Assembly (NCBI GenBank): GCA_008360955.1 | Contig: LUCM01009988.1 | Span: 113,135 to 177,134, forward strand | Length of the DNA: 64,000 nucleotides | Reading direction: 5' to 3' | Origin: Fasciolopsis buskii | Taxonomy: Eukaryota > Platyhelminthes > Trematoda > Plagiorchiida > Fasciolidae | Part shown: piece by piece, positions 40,339 to 53,449 of the stretch | How the letters are laid out: the number at the start of each line of letters is the position of its first letter | How positions within the stretch are numbered: position 1 is the first letter of the stretch | The notes under the pieces: model-generated | The model's database searches: none | Seen by the model: the letters and a program-made list of their open reading frames with translations, nothing else | Told to the model about the DNA's origin: nothing | Translations under genes and position numbers: made by a program

Positions 40339-40566
40339 ATGTGGCCAAAATTGCGCCAGAAAAGCTATCAGGTAAAAACCATTGATTTCTCCAAAGATGT
40401 TTTCGTAAAGATAATCAAACACTTTGAACTCCCACGCTTCATTAAGCATCATCGCACTTGGTTATCTTCCAAAATATCCAACAAAGGTCTCAGTTTAATA
40501 ATTAACATGGTATCTGCTGGCTACTTTAATGAAGAGGTCTTGAAGACCCGCCAACTCAGAGAATAA
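40339..40566 (+). mobile_element. LINE-F: reverse transcriptase palm fragment, decayed
   Basis: A 75-codon plus frame contains KTIDFSKDVFVKIIKHFEL, matching the LINE palm block .DFSKAFDkV.h..Ll. The AFD is altered to DVF. It is followed by TWLSSKISNKG (expected Wl.syLsnR) and NMVSAGYFNEE where SGVPQGSVLGP should be. The order and spacing fit non-LTR reverse transcriptases, but the PQG loop is lost. No fingers or thumb could be placed around it. Confidence 0.4.
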
Positions 40567-43139
40567 GATCAAAGAATTCAGGTTGCCTCGATCGTTTAAG
40601 GAAACCATTTGACCAGAATTAACTGGATGAGTTCAAGGACAAGAAAACAACTGCATGTCCTGCGGCATAGGTGCGCCGCCACAGAATGCAAATAAAAAGG
40701 CCCCACCTCCGCGTGAATAATGCTGCGTTTTCTGCATTGTAGTAGGCTTGTGGAGAGGTAGGTTAAGAAGACAAACACAGCGGCATTGAGCTGGAAAATG
40801 TGGAATTGGAAGCTTTAATTTTGCTGTTATAAACTTCCAGCGGAATTATTTATCCGGGGGTCTTCTTGGTTCCGGAATCCCCATCACAAAGGCAAACTAA
40901 ACTCCAGTATGCCAGGGGGACCCCAGCGTTACATAAATAACAAAAGGTGCGAGAATGCCCGGCTTTGATTTTGCTCCGATCTGTTCAGAAAGTTATAGAA
41001 TCAGAGCTATCCCTTGGAATCTTTCCACCCAGGCAAAAGAATGTCCCCGCTTTGCATCAATAACCAAGTGGGGCATACCGCAGGACTGCAATACTTTCAC
41101 ATCGCAAAGCGTCAGTGTCCCTGGCAACTTAGAACGCCATCATCATTCCCAGCGCTCCTTAAACCAGATGTTCTCTGCAGTCCGCAACAACTAAGCATGT
41201 ACACAGGCGTTTCTACTGCAAAAGCATGGGTTCCCTCAATCGAGGAATTGACAACAACCACCTCCAACAAAATATGTCACACAATGCCTATTTGTAAGTT
41301 GTTACCGTATACATTTCAGGTAACCAGCGTGTTCACCCAAATTACTGTATTAGTCACAGCTTCTTTATTAGCTACAGTAAATAACCGAGTTTTTCGGAAC
41401 TCCAGGCTCTCACTTAATCTTCACTTATCCATTTTCCTGTTATTTTCATCCGGCTTAACTCCCAAAAATCTCTGCTCCGCACGACCTTTATTTAGTCCCT
41501 TTTCCCTTAAGCCGCCAGAGATATCTTTTTGTTTATCTGCTCTCACGGTTAAGTACTTTAAAAAAAGTAATTTACGGGTTATTATCGACAACGTATTCTT
41601 CGCCAGACTGCTTGATTTTGCTCGACAGATATGTCATTACCCACCGGATAAGTTCGCCTATTCCGTGCGTTCCGATTAGTGTATCTAGGCCTAAGATGAA
41701 ATGTACCGATAGCGTCACCAATCTTGGGCACGAAGGCGGGTTCTCGGTTTTCCTCAAGGCCTAATAACTGAGACTAACTTCATTGCTACAGTGTCTGATA
41801 AAACGTTTCAACCATAATGGGCGAACCTAATGGACTGACATCATTTTATTACCTTGTGGAACATGCTCTGTAGTCCAACACAAGGAAACTACTGGCTGTC
41901 GTTCGCTTTCTTGCCTTTCTGTCACCTGAAACAGCAAACAGAATTGGTAGATCTTGCAGAGCTGTAGTTTTTAACATTTTCGATGGCATCCCTATGGATG
42001 CTGGCGGAATCACGTTTGTGGCAAGGCACATTCTACGTTCGACTACGAGGCTTCAAAAAGTGCTCAAATTTGCACGTGTTCCATTTTTCTGCAGTTCCCA
42101 GCTAAAGGTATAATCCTTCATTTTATTAGTAAACAAAGTCACACAGCAGTCGTTAAAAGTATAAAAACATCAAAATGGGGGTAGACAAGGGTCCCCTCCA
42201 AAAGTAAATCATCGCTATTGCCATGGGTGGCACTTCTGTCGAGCACATTTTTTACCACCACCCGCAATCACTAAGGGCCTACTGAGTTTCACCCTAGCAG
42301 ATTTTTGAAGCTGCGCACGGGTGGACCTACTAGATCTGGATCATTCGAAGTTGCCTTCTTTTCCCCGGCTCCCAAGCAAACGCTCTCACTTAGCATCCTG
42401 TTGTGGTTTTCAGCTGGCGCCACCAAATAGTTCATTGCGCGCCTGCCTTATAAGGCCTCCGCAGAAGTATTTACTTTGCATCATGGTAAGATAGCGATGG
42501 TGCTACATTCACCAGGGACCCTTGCTCCACGTACCTCAAGCTCTCAGGTTCTACTGATGTATCTGCGGTACCCATAACACATTCTCCCCTGCCCAAACGA
42601 TCACTCTTATTACTACTTTGGCGTCCGAGTCCAACATCCAATATGTCTGCACAAGACATTCCCTCATTAAAAAAGTGCCAGTTACCGAAAATACAATCGT
42701 GGAACGAGCCCAAAACACAGGTCTCATATATTTTGCTCACAGCAAATTTGAAAGCGGTGGGTTATCTTCCCCAGTGCCGTCCACCGACGAGTCGCAGATG
42801 GCATAACTACCTGTTCCAGATCACAGATTTAACGAATAGGTTTGGGTGAGCTCATCAATCATTGTAGCACAAGCTGCAACATAACTATCACTGACATCAT
42901 TTCTACCTCCATACACTCACCAGTTTTTTCTATCAGTCCCAGCGTACCCTGCCTTGTTAAACCTGCTAACTGGTGGTTTCTTGCCATTGAATCGGCCACT
43001 AGACTAAGAGGCCACCCGGATTAGCTCATTCTTGGTATTAGGTGCCAGTACCATAACTACCCTTGAGTCTCCATTGCTGACGCTTCCACCTTTCAGTGTG
43101 TCACCGATCTCGTCACTGCGACACATGCAAAACTAGTGT
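40567..43139. other. Unassigned; holds a 221-codon plus-strand open frame
   Basis: The frame at 41014-41679 is the longest open frame in the window. It is Ser-, Leu- and Pro-rich and ends near HYPPDKFAYSVRSD, which faintly recalls the QFAYR.gRS finger block of some LINEs. Other frames at 41849-42031 (-) and 42618-42849 (+) are unrecognised. Position just upstream of LINE-B makes the last part a possible LINE-B 5' region. Confidence 0.3.
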
Positions 43140-45225
43140 GAATACCACCTTAAGAGCTCAGAGTTCTCTGTTATTGTTTCGCTTTCTTTGGTATTGTCTT
43201 AAACAATATGAACGCGCTGGGACCATCGATTCTTGTGAACAACTGCGACATCTTACGAATCAAGGAAAGCTGGCTGGATAATAGCGCTCTGGACAAAGAT
43301 TTCTCCTTATATGGTTATCTTGCTTTCAGAACAGTGGAGGCAAACGCATCATGTTTACGCAAGGGACACCGTTCCAGACTTCATGCATAATCGACCCACT
43401 CTTGATGACCTTCAGGATTTCTTTTGGCCCACTGCAGCAGTCGATATTCAGGAACTTCTGCACAAGAGTTTTGCAGCACTTTTAGTAGCATCTTTTTACA
43501 CATAATCGATGCACTGCACTGTGCTTGCAAACTCAGCGGCCCCAAGCTGACAGCCGGCTGTTTTAATGTCCCTGCTATTCGTTTGTCTATTGCTATTTCC
43601 TCCAACAACTTTTTTTCATTTCTTTCCAACGCAACACTCGCCGTCTGGACTCAGCATGTCGACGTGCCAAACAGAAACAGTAACATGTTAAAGCTTATTT
43701 TTATGCAAAACCTTACCCAAGTGAGTACGACCGTGAAGAATCAATTGATTGAATACAACCGCTTCTAGGTTTACTGCCACTTCCTTTCCCTCTTAACACT
43801 TTTTTCCTACCAGCCCAGGATAAACCAAATCATGAAGCCTTTTGGAGCGGCCCCTTTAAATCTTTCCGATCCCAAACTTGGACGATTTATCTCTATGGAT
43901 GGACCCCATAGTGGCTGCGGAATTCATTTATGGAAATCCATGTCGCTGTCTCAATGTAGTCACTCAGACACAGCAGCACTAGACGGAAAAATTAAGTGTC
44001 ATGGTACGCCTCAGAAGAAATATGTTAAGCTGTGCACTAGGTATCAAAAATCAGGAGGCGGAGCCTTGTTCTTGGGGTGAACTGCCTCATGGCCGTAACA
44101 AAATGTTCTTACACATCCGCAAGAAGAGACGCAGAACGCGAGGCTGTTCACTCTGCCGAGTAAATTAAGCCATTGTCTAGCATAATGAAAGAAAATTGTT
44201 CCCAAAGTAATTCGCCCAGCACGTCTATCACATAGATGGGTACATAGGTGAGTGGCTGCAAACTAATAGCTGAAGCATTTATTGAATATATTGCCTCCTG
44301 TTTAACAGGGGGACAACCTAGCCGTGTCGTCCTACTGCTTCCGGATTCTTTTCCTGTATTTCCTGTTGCGTAAATAACATGTAAACTGGAACTTCATTCC
44401 AACTGGGAACAGGTGACTCCCCTCCGGCTGTGGCCTTGGAGACATGGATGTCCCCATAATTCTGGGCAACCTATTTAGCCTTTTCATGCTGCTGCTTTCA
44501 CACTGGAAGAATTCTGTCATTGTCCCAATTCAGAGAAAAGGTTCGCGACAGGATCCTTCTAATGACCGGCCCATCAACTATACTCCATTCATCTCACGCA
44601 TTATGAAAAGAAGGACTGTGGGAAAACTGGTCTTTTTGACGCTGGCCAACATGATTTCCTTCAAAGAAAACTGTGTATTACTTGTAAGATAGACTTCTTT
44701 AGTGAGAGCTGCCAATGAAGACAAATTAATGGTAGCAATTTTCTTGATACTCCTAAGGCGTCCGATGGAGTTCTGCGTCGGAGATTACTGGAGAACATTG
44801 AAAGCCATGGACAATGGATCAAGCGACCGCCCGGTTTTCTTGGTATTCCGCGTTCCGTAAACAAATGAGGCACGTAAACAAAGTTCTCCCAACGTCCTAT
44901 CCGATAACTATCGAAACGATCTAAGGAAGCTTCCTTGTATCCCTACTTTTTATGCGTACCAATGACATTCCATTCCTGTTTGTAGGTAACGTGAATACTG
45001 TATGTCTATTCAACGAATTTCTTGGATGCTAAAAGCAGTAAACCTGGGTATAAGTGCCAAGTCCTTACAAGAATTTTACAAATCATTCAGCGGGTCACGT
45101 TCGTCGTCCCATGCGTTTGTGATTTGCGACTGCGGTATTCCAGTACTTCTCGGAATATACACTTACTCAGGTTGCAAAGGCTAGAACGCCTTTGGTTTAA
45201 GCTTTTAAACATCTATTATATTTGA
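43140..45225 (+). mobile_element. LINE-B: CR1/Jockey-like endonuclease plus reverse transcriptase, decayed
   Basis: The domains appear in order on the plus strand but in shifting frames. Endonuclease: CDILRIKESWLDNSALD at about 43244-43294 (expected pDii.itEtWL), AGCFNVPAI near 43553-43580 (GDFN altered to GCFN, catalytic Asp lost), then WTQHVDVPNRNSNMLKLIF at about 43650-43706. Reverse transcriptase: WKNSVIVPIQRKGSR...DPSN at about 44504-44565, AGQHDFLQRKLC (expected gQHGFl.rrSC), LDTPKASDGVLRRRLLE at 44743-44793 (expected LD..KAFD.V...LL), and NDIPFLFVGNVN near 44965-45000 where FADD should be. Both catalytic Asp of the active site are missing. The thumb is absent. It ends tail-to-tail with LINE-C. 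Confidence 0.75.
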
Positions 45226-45299
45226 AATAAGATGGTTGTGCAGCGGATCCATGGGGTCAGAAAGAATCTTGTGAGCAAATATCGCACATGCTGCTAAGT

Positions 45300-46253
45300 A
45301 GTGATCACATCGACTGTGGGAAAATTCAGTTGGTGGCATGAAGGACACTCGGCCAATAATTGATAGCTGGGTAATAATTTTAAAGTTTCTTTAAGAACAC
45401 CTGAAAAAAGACAGAAGAACAGTGAAGGAGGATAGAAAAACACCGGTATAAAAATCGGGAGATGGTGCTTTGTTTCACCCTGTAGTGTCGGAGCTCCCTT
45501 ATTAGAAATGACAACCGTCGGAGACTCTTCAAACAAGTAGAAATGCAAGTAGACCACTTCAGATTCCTATCGATAGTAACTCCTAGGCATTTCACAGAAT
45601 CAACCCTGGTAAGAATGGAAGACGTTTCGAATGGGTAGGTTGAACGAGAGATAGAAAGAACAGGCATTGGAAACATTTAGATGTTTTGAGCTTTAGAACA
45701 GTTCGTGCAGCGGAACCGTAAAGGAGGAAATAGTTTTTGGAAAACTTTGAAAATCATAGTTGTTTGAAATGGTTTGAGAGAGAGCAACATCAACAGCATA
45801 CTTAAACAGATGACAGGGACTCTAGTTGAAGAGTCGCTGATGCAACCAAAGAAAAGAAACGGTGAAATAACAGCACCCTGATTTGTTAATCAACGGTTTC
45901 GAAATTTTACCGTCCATTTGCCTGCACTGGGTTCGGTTAGTAAAGTAATAATAAGTCGCTGGGGCAAAGAAATATTTGCAGTTTGTGGAGTAGAAGAGAA
46001 AGTGGCAGTGAGCCAAATGCCGACGAATAGTCCAGGAAGGAGCAAAGCACGGATTTTGCTGATGCTTTTTAGGACTCACAAATGCGGTAAATGAGGGGAC
46101 CACAGCGTCCAAAGTGGACCTGTCAGATTTATAAACAAACTGAAAATGGTCGTCAGGAGGATACACAGAAGAACGCAAGCGCTTAAGTATAGCATGCTCC
46201 ATCAGTTTAAGACCGGAAGACATTAAGGCGGTGGTGAGAACACGTTTTCCCAA
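45300..46253 (-). mobile_element. LINE-C: reverse transcriptase of a Rex1/L2-like LINE, decayed
   Basis: Minus-strand blocks in order. Fingers: ALMSSGLKLMEHAILKRL then QFVYKSDRSTLDAV at about 46142-46098, the QFAYR.nRSTdDAi block typical of fish-type L2/Rex1-like LINEs. Palm remnant: YFTNRTQCRQMDGKISKPL with GAPQGCVLSP eroded to SGCCYFTVSF. Thumb: VDSVKCLGVTIDRNLKWS at about 45601-45548, then LKSLRRLSFLIREL and RFLYRCFSILLHCSSVFF. The catalytic FADD segment is not found between palm and thumb. This differs in type from LINE-A, B and E. Stops and frameshifts separate the blocks. Confidence 0.7.
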
Positions 46254-48479
46254 AGCAGTAGAATTGTTAGACTTAGGGATGGAAATAATAGTGACGGGTC
46301 TCCATATTTCAGGGGTGGAAAAATTGGTTAATGACTAGTCAGTCAGAGAAGCAAATGCATCGGTCAGAGCCACAGCACCATGTCTTAAAATAGCTGAGGA
46401 CAGACTATCGGGACCAAATGCTGTGGTAATTTCAGTGTTGCGGAGAAGGTCGGGCACCTGTCCGCTGGAAAACTTTATCTGTCTCATCATCACCCTGACT
46501 AATCATGACCGGGTTATAGTTGAAAGGATGAATGTAAGCACGACTGATACTGTCGACATCCGTAGGAGTTTTATATGCTTTTTCCTGTTCCCACACAACA
46601 GTTGAATGCCTTGCCAAAGGAATCGATTTTTGTTGCCACTCAAGATTTGACTGGTGGACGTCATATTGATACGTTCGATTCCCGTTTTTTATTAGGTTGG
46701 AAATTTACCACGCGCTTCATTATTTGCGAAATTTTTAGCAGTTTTTCTTGCATCGTCTTAAAGAATTCAGTTTCTGGGTAGAGATACGGCCATTAGAGGC
46801 GAATAGTTTTTCTGAGGGGCAGCAAATATCAAAGATTGCGTTGGCCGTCTCTGTGAACAGTTTGGTATTTTCGTTAAGCAGTGTATCAAAAGAGAAACAG
46901 CTAGTTGCGATCAAAAGAGATTTCTGAAAAAGAATGGGATTGTTGCTTAGAAGGTAACCGCGGATACGAAGATTTCCAAACGGCTAAACTGCACGGGTAA
47001 CTGATGACAGTCAATTGCTTGCGATAGTTTCAGAGTCCGAAGGACTGTCTCGAAATGGGCAGAATGAGGGACTCTCGGTGACGATGACGCATGCTGCTAA
47101 CCTTTCTTCTGCTTAGCTCCTGTAGGTTTCATAGCCCAGTCGGCCAAATCTTCATGATCCTTATTCTTAACGTGTTTCTCATGCAACCGTTGACGTCTCT
47201 GCAAATTGCAACGGTCCAATAGGATGGTTACTACATCGGTTGAGGAATAAAATTAATTCACTGATCGATTTATGGAACTTTTCCGGTTTACTAATATGAA
47301 TTCCATGGGGTAGAATCTGTTATAACTGATCAATTATGGGCTACCACTAATGCCATTACTTCAGAATACCAGAAAAAGACACCAATGAATTGAATCGCGG
47401 ACGCCAGTATCGGTTGGATGTCAGGGTAGGAGTATACGCGGAGAGTTACTATTTGTTGTGAAGTCAGGAAAACGATAATATAAAGATCAGTAATCTCTGT
47501 TTGATGAAGATAACAATGTGCACCACGCAGTAGTTTTCATAGTCGTACACTGTTAATGAAAAAAAATGGGAACGGCAGAAGCCGCTCTAAACGTCAGCAT
47601 ACGTGTTAGGCTTGTTTTGGTGGGGAGATAGGGGCAGTTTGAAAACTGGCGAGGTGAGTCCTGAAGCATATATAGATAACTCAATGAGCTACTTCCACAA
47701 ATTTCCCCACAACGCAGCCAGATGTTTATTGAGGGAGAGCGATGGGAGGATTTCCATTTCGTAGGTTCATGTCCGACCAGATGGCATACATATCTAACTT
47801 GAGGTTGGCCCTTGCCTTCGCAGCCCGAGTTAGCTTTTGTTATTGGATTTAGGTTGATCTGGACAGGATGCTTTATTTGTTTCCCAATAGGAATGATTGA
47901 GTCCATGTGTAGGCGTTTCATACTTCCACCAACCTACCTTTAGTTTTCTCCTGGTACAATTGCTAGGGGGTTGTTTTCCTCACTCTTGGAGTTGCTGAAC
48001 CAAACCTGCAGTGATCATTAGGGGATCCGCATTTACGGACTAAAGAAAACCAAAGTGGAAATAATTAGACAAACTGAGAATGGTGGATCATGCCGCGGAG
48101 CACAGACATATACATTTGACTCCGAAATATAAAACAGCGTAATCTCCCATTCATCAATGAATACCATTCAAAACCTGCCAACGTAGATTGGTTGGTTGCG
48201 TGAGCGAAGCAGTTCGTTTATGTGATCTTGACAGTTGTTTTATAAAATTAGGCTGGTTACTCGGGGGACAAACAGCTGACCAGGTTCGAGTAACCAAGTA
48301 AATCGCTGTCAAGATGGGTATGTAGGAAGGTAAAGATGACTTCAAATTTGTTCTTTGATGAAACGTCTGCGAATAATAAAACTGGTCCTGACAACGTCTT
48401 ACATAAATTCTGGATCTTTTGTGTTACCAGAGGCAGTAGAGATGTACAAGAATCTTTGGGAAAGGATCCTTGGTTGAGA
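46254..48479. other. Unassigned, G/A-rich plus strand, probable LINE-C or LINE-D remains
   Basis: A 122-codon minus frame lies at 47553-47921 with no recognised domain. It could be a 5' remnant of LINE-C, since it lies upstream in that orientation. No endonuclease block was found. Confidence 0.3.
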
Positions 48480-49356
48480 AGACTAAGATGAAGAGAAATG
48501 TATCGCGGTAATGTCGGCCATCACTCTGTTTTGATTGATCAAAACAGCAAGTAGTGTTATCGATTGTGACCTAAGTTTTGGAGGCCTAAACGTAGTGATT
48601 ACCAAATTTTTAAACCTGCTGCATATGTCAAAGCCTCGAAGGAATAAGGGTCGCACATATGAATAAGGGTTGACTAATCGTAATTTGACCATCAGTCACG
48701 CACGCAGCGCAAGATTTCCTCTGGATGAAACCATGTTGACCAGTGTTGACAAGATTTTGGTCTGTGAGGGGTGTCATGGGCTGCCATGTAACCCGACGCT
48801 CCATGAATGTGGAGAGAGTGTATGTGGTTAACTGGCCGATATTGTTTGAATCACTTCTTTTACCCTCCTTCTTTATGGAATTATGCTGGACGTGTTCTGC
48901 TGGCAGGGTAAAGTACTGCATTGCACAGAGTGATTGAATATTTTGACCAGCAGCATTGAACTATCTGCCCCATCCACCACGAAGATTAATAGAGGCAACC
49001 CGTCTGGTCCAGGCTGATGGCTGCAGTGCAGTTATCTATTTTTGTAAAAAGTAAACCACTAAGAAGGTTCAGGCATGATGGACGCGAAATCAGGTTACTG
49101 TCGTTGGGGTTGCGGCCAAGAATTTACCAGAGGCCTCAGCGACTTCTTGAGGGCCGTCGAGATAAGTGGTATTGTAGGTGAGTTGTTGAATGGGAGTGGC
49201 CGAGAACCTGATGTGACTGGCTCTTGATTTCGTTGATTTTGCTAGAGTTGCCAGTGTGTTGGGCTTGCTGGGAACTTGCTGCTCTTGCTTTTCACTGTGA
49301 GAGTCTGCTATCGTTTTCAAAGGTTTGTAAAGGAGAATGATAAAAATAAAGCTCAC
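48480..49356 (-). mobile_element. LINE-D: linker and reverse transcriptase fingers, decayed
   Basis: The minus-strand frame 49356-49090 ends LDGPQEVAEASGKFLAATP, like the pre-fingers linker of LINEs (..d..e.A..ln.fF...f). Then 48921-48628 carries KKEGKRSDSNNIGQLT (expected KkG.r.d..NYRPisL), TFMERRV and TGQHGFIQRKSC at about 48744-48709 (expected QHGFi..rSC). Downstream palm and thumb are not recognisable. It lies in the same orientation as LINE-C but has the CR1/Jockey-like QHGF finger block, so it is a separate insertion. Confidence 0.55.
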
Positions 49357-52300
49357 GCTGAATTTTAACGCCTATTTTGACGTTCTCCTCCAAACTAGGA
49401 CTCGTTTTTATATGGTGATGAGTGATTAGATGGCATCGCCAGTTCATTTCGGTTGGCGCATTTTCCGTCTGTTTGCCTCCCTATTCTGCATCGTTTGTCT
49501 CGTTAAGATGACGTAATGTTTATCTATATCCACATGCCGACTGAACGAGTTATTCTGATGGAGGGCTTCAAGAATCGACAGCTCCCCCATTTGTTTGTCC
49601 GGCTGGCTACCATTGCATGGTAAACTTGTGGCCTGTTTTTACACAGCGGGTATATATTTCTGAATGTGCGTTAGCGCGAAGTTAGGCTAAGCTATTTACG
49701 AGCAATCGTGTGCGTGAACGTTTGCATATTGCTTATCACACTGGAAGCATGAAACGGCATAGACTACCCCTGATTGGTCCTGCATGTCCAAGCTACCTTT
49801 TCTATCGAAAAGAAGGGATTTCAGGGTGCTGATCAATTTTTGGATGTGCTAGACCGCCTTGAGTAACCCCGTATGTACAGACGCTTCGCGATCAGTTTAG
49901 TCCTCGTAGTATTTGCCCTCTGTTTTTTGCAAATACGGGCGCTGCTAAAATATCTCGGTTACCCGCTGGCCCCAAATAACTTGAAAAACAGATTGCTCCC
50001 ACCTACTTAGATGTCCTGTACTGCGATGCTTGCCAGCACAAGGGAGGAGGGTATGCACACAACTCTTTAAGTGTCAGGTTAATAGGTGCTTTTGAAACTG
50101 ACCATGTGGTCCATCGCTGTTGGTTTTTGTAGACAGTCGTTTCTATGCTCCTGTTTGGTTGTTTTATAATTAGTACACCAAGAATCGTTATAGTTAAATC
50201 TTTCTAATCCTTCGTTGGGCATTATGGTGTTCAATGGCTGACTGGATTGGTCTGTCTTTGTTTTTACTAACTTAAAGACCTATCATCAGCAAATCGAGTC
50301 AACAGGCGTGAGCGGTTTGTGTCAAATGCCTTTATCTCCAAATATTTCATTGGCGCGCAAGCCAGCGAGCCTGTGGTGGTTAACCCACGGGAGTTCCACT
50401 AATTTTTTTGCGCAATGTCCCACTTAGCTATGGGTACGTTTCCAGGCAAAATTCATGAAATCCTTGCTGTCACTCGTAGACATTGCCGCTTTGTCTGTCG
50501 ACTTAGAGCCCTCATCCATTAACCGGCGAACGCTGCCTGGTGTCATTTGCCTTGGCCTATCTTTAAATATTGAGGAGATGCCAAGTGAGAACATAGTTTT
50601 GTTAGCTTCTGAGTTGAGATCCTTTTTTGCTTCAGAGATTTCTTAAAACTCCCTGTGTCCTTTTGGTTCCATGGTAGGCATGGATGTAGGAGCTGAAACA
50701 GGTACTTATCCAGCTGGCAGTTTCGTGTTGTTTTTGACGGAACAGTGAATCTAACTGGCACCTCCAGCTTATGGAATTTAGGAAGTCTACTTCTCCCAGG
50801 GAGGGGTTCCTCAGCAGGCTATATTTTTTTTACTTTTATCAGTGATTTTATTGCTAATGCTCAAAGAGCTCAGCGTTTTGTTAACTTTGGCTCCAGGTTC
50901 TTTGGTTGCATTTCTTGTCACTGGCTGGCAGATTTCGCTGTCATCCAGGACACCTTTATATTTTCTTGGTATTCAGTGTTGTGAAGCACTGCAATCGCGT
51001 TAACGAAAATGACTTCCTCTTGATTATTTGCAGCAATTTTACAGTTTTGATTTCGTCATCCGGTAAGTGCTACATTAGCCTAATTTGCACGAGTTTTTTG
51101 CTGGAATGTTGCATATAAAATACTATAATATAATATGGTATTATATAACTTAGTATAATATAATAAGGTTTTTTAGAATCCAGGGATTTTCACCAGCAGC
51201 GATTTATCTTTTGGCTATTTTGGGAGACCTTATATCTTATACTTAGATAGAAGCGAGCGCAATGAGGCAAAATGGGATGCAGCATTTGCCGATATTATCT
51301 ATTATATCACGCAAGAAATATCTGAGAATGTCGCATTATCACAGAACCTTTATCACGGGTGGAGGATGAGAAAATAAAGTAAACAAACAAACACAGCGGT
51401 TGCGGTGGAAAGAGTGTTAACGGAGTCAAAACTATATCGAACTATGCACACAACTAGCTAGTTAGATATGTGGATAACTTATCGCTTAAACTTCTCGCTG
51501 TTAGGTTCAAAATCGCAGCACAGTGACAAATTGAACGGTATGACATAACAAGTGTCCAGCCACTGGATCAGCTCGGGAGGCATTATATTGAACGCATTGC
51601 CAGAAACTCCTCATTTTGTCCCAGAACCTTTGGTAATCGATCGTGCCTCTTCATCCTCAAACACTAATTTTCAACGATTCTACATCACTGTTCCATCCTT
51701 TTTGCGCATTTCCAGACGGTTCATGCATGTTTTTTTTGTTGCAAAAACCACCATAAAATGCACGATATTTCGCTTCTGTTCATAACTTTCTGGGGTTCTT
51801 GCTAGGTAGCCGCCCATCCTACTTTCATCGCTGCCAACTGGTCGAAAAGCGTCTTTTAGCGTCTGAAACATGATCCAGATACCTTCTACAGAACTCTTAC
51901 CAGAAGATTTTCCCGGCTTACATAGCGGATATATCCTTCAGCTGCTGGAGCATGCCTATTAAATGGTGCCCTCGGAAATCTCGTTCGCCTGAAACAGGTA
52001 AACGTGGCTACCAGGAAACCTTCGAGAAGCCTTTTCTATCCTCCTCATCCGTTTTGACTACATATTCTTGACCTATGATCCTTAGAAATGGGGCGCATTG
52101 GAAATGATTTATTTCCGCCTTTCAACCTTTTTGCGTCAAACATGTAGGCGGATTATTCATCTTCAGCCAGCCGTCTGCTCCCAGAGATCAAGGAACAAAA
52201 CTTTAGAGCTTCGGCCCGCAAATCGCTTAGAAGTAATTTCTATCTCTGGGATGCGGCGCTGGAAGAAGTTGCTAATTGACGGAGTAAGTCAAACTCAAAT

Positions 52301-53449
52301 GGATTCTTGACGTTGATTTAGGCTTCATTCTTCAATCTCATCCGACAGCCACTATATTTCCAATTCCATAGAACCTTCCTTTTGACAATTATGGCATTGC
52401 ACATCGTTAAGTCACTGACAGCTAACATTTTGATTGGGTGAGTCAGCGCGCGGTTTCAAATTTTGCTGAATTCGTTTTACTAGCTTTGCCTAGTCTGCTT
52501 ACTATTTTGTAGAAACCCCTGTGTTTCGTTCAGGAAAGTTCCAAAAAATGTTTCTGCATATTGTTTCTACGCCATTTTTGCTTCCTTCTTCTCATAGGCT
52601 TACCTCGCTCAAATTGGTTTTTAACACCATACTGCAGGCAAACCCTGCAGAAATCAATACCAAAAGAACAGGCGGACCACGATCCCTACCTAAATCGCAA
52701 ATAAGAAACCGCTCTGTAAGGGTACTTGATGTATTTTATGAAAGAATAAGAGATTCCAAGACTTGGAGGAGTAACTGATTGCTGTTAGTACCCCGCACAA
52801 AGCCATCAGGAGTACGAAGGAGAAAGCACTGCCCCAGCGAGAGATACTTTGTCCTCAAAAAGGAGCACCCCCCATCCTCTAGAGTAAGGACCATCACGTC
52901 TCCCTGTTCTCACCCGAAAACAGAAAACCTAGATTCGTGATTTCCAGGCCACAAAACTCTGAAATATAGAGTAGATTTAGATAAGTCACCGTGCACACCC
53001 CCCTTCAAACACCACGCAAAAAATTGCACGTTAAATCATCCACGCCAGGGTGCAAATCACCACTGCGGCCCTCGAAAACCACTTCTTCAAAACACCGGCA
53101 TAATTCTGCAAACTACGCGGCCAGTATGGTCAGGGCGTTTAGCCTGCCTACATAGTCCGGAAGCCCTGGAACTAGCCACAGTGCCCCTTTCAATCCTGGA
53201 ACCCAACCCACCCAGCGTACCCCATTTTTACCGTCAAAATGGATGTCAGTGAAGCAGGGGACTACCATGAGTCCACAGTGCGCACACCCAACAAACACCT
53301 AAGTGAGCTGGTTCAGTGTTTAGTGCTGCGGTACTGAATAAGCCAATTCACTTCGAATTATCTGAGATATCAAGATGTAAAAGGCCGATCCGAGCCCTGA
53401 GGTTATCCGGTTATCAACCCCACACTCTACAGCAACTTCCCAGTATCCT
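49357..53449. other. Unassigned, mixed debris
   Basis: Short frames include 50543-50761 (-), 50745-50984 (+), 51552-51785 (+) and 52521-52778 (+); none is recognised. An AT-rich, partly self-complementary stretch lies at about 51119-51168. The section from about 52.7 kb is probably upstream LINE-E sequence by position and its C-rich plus strand. Confidence 0.35.
51119..51168. repeat. AT-rich, partly palindromic tract
   Basis: About 50 bases of imperfect TATAA and ATAATAT units with internal complementarity (ATAATA and TATTAT arms around GG). It can be explained as a degenerate microsatellite. Confidence 0.6.
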
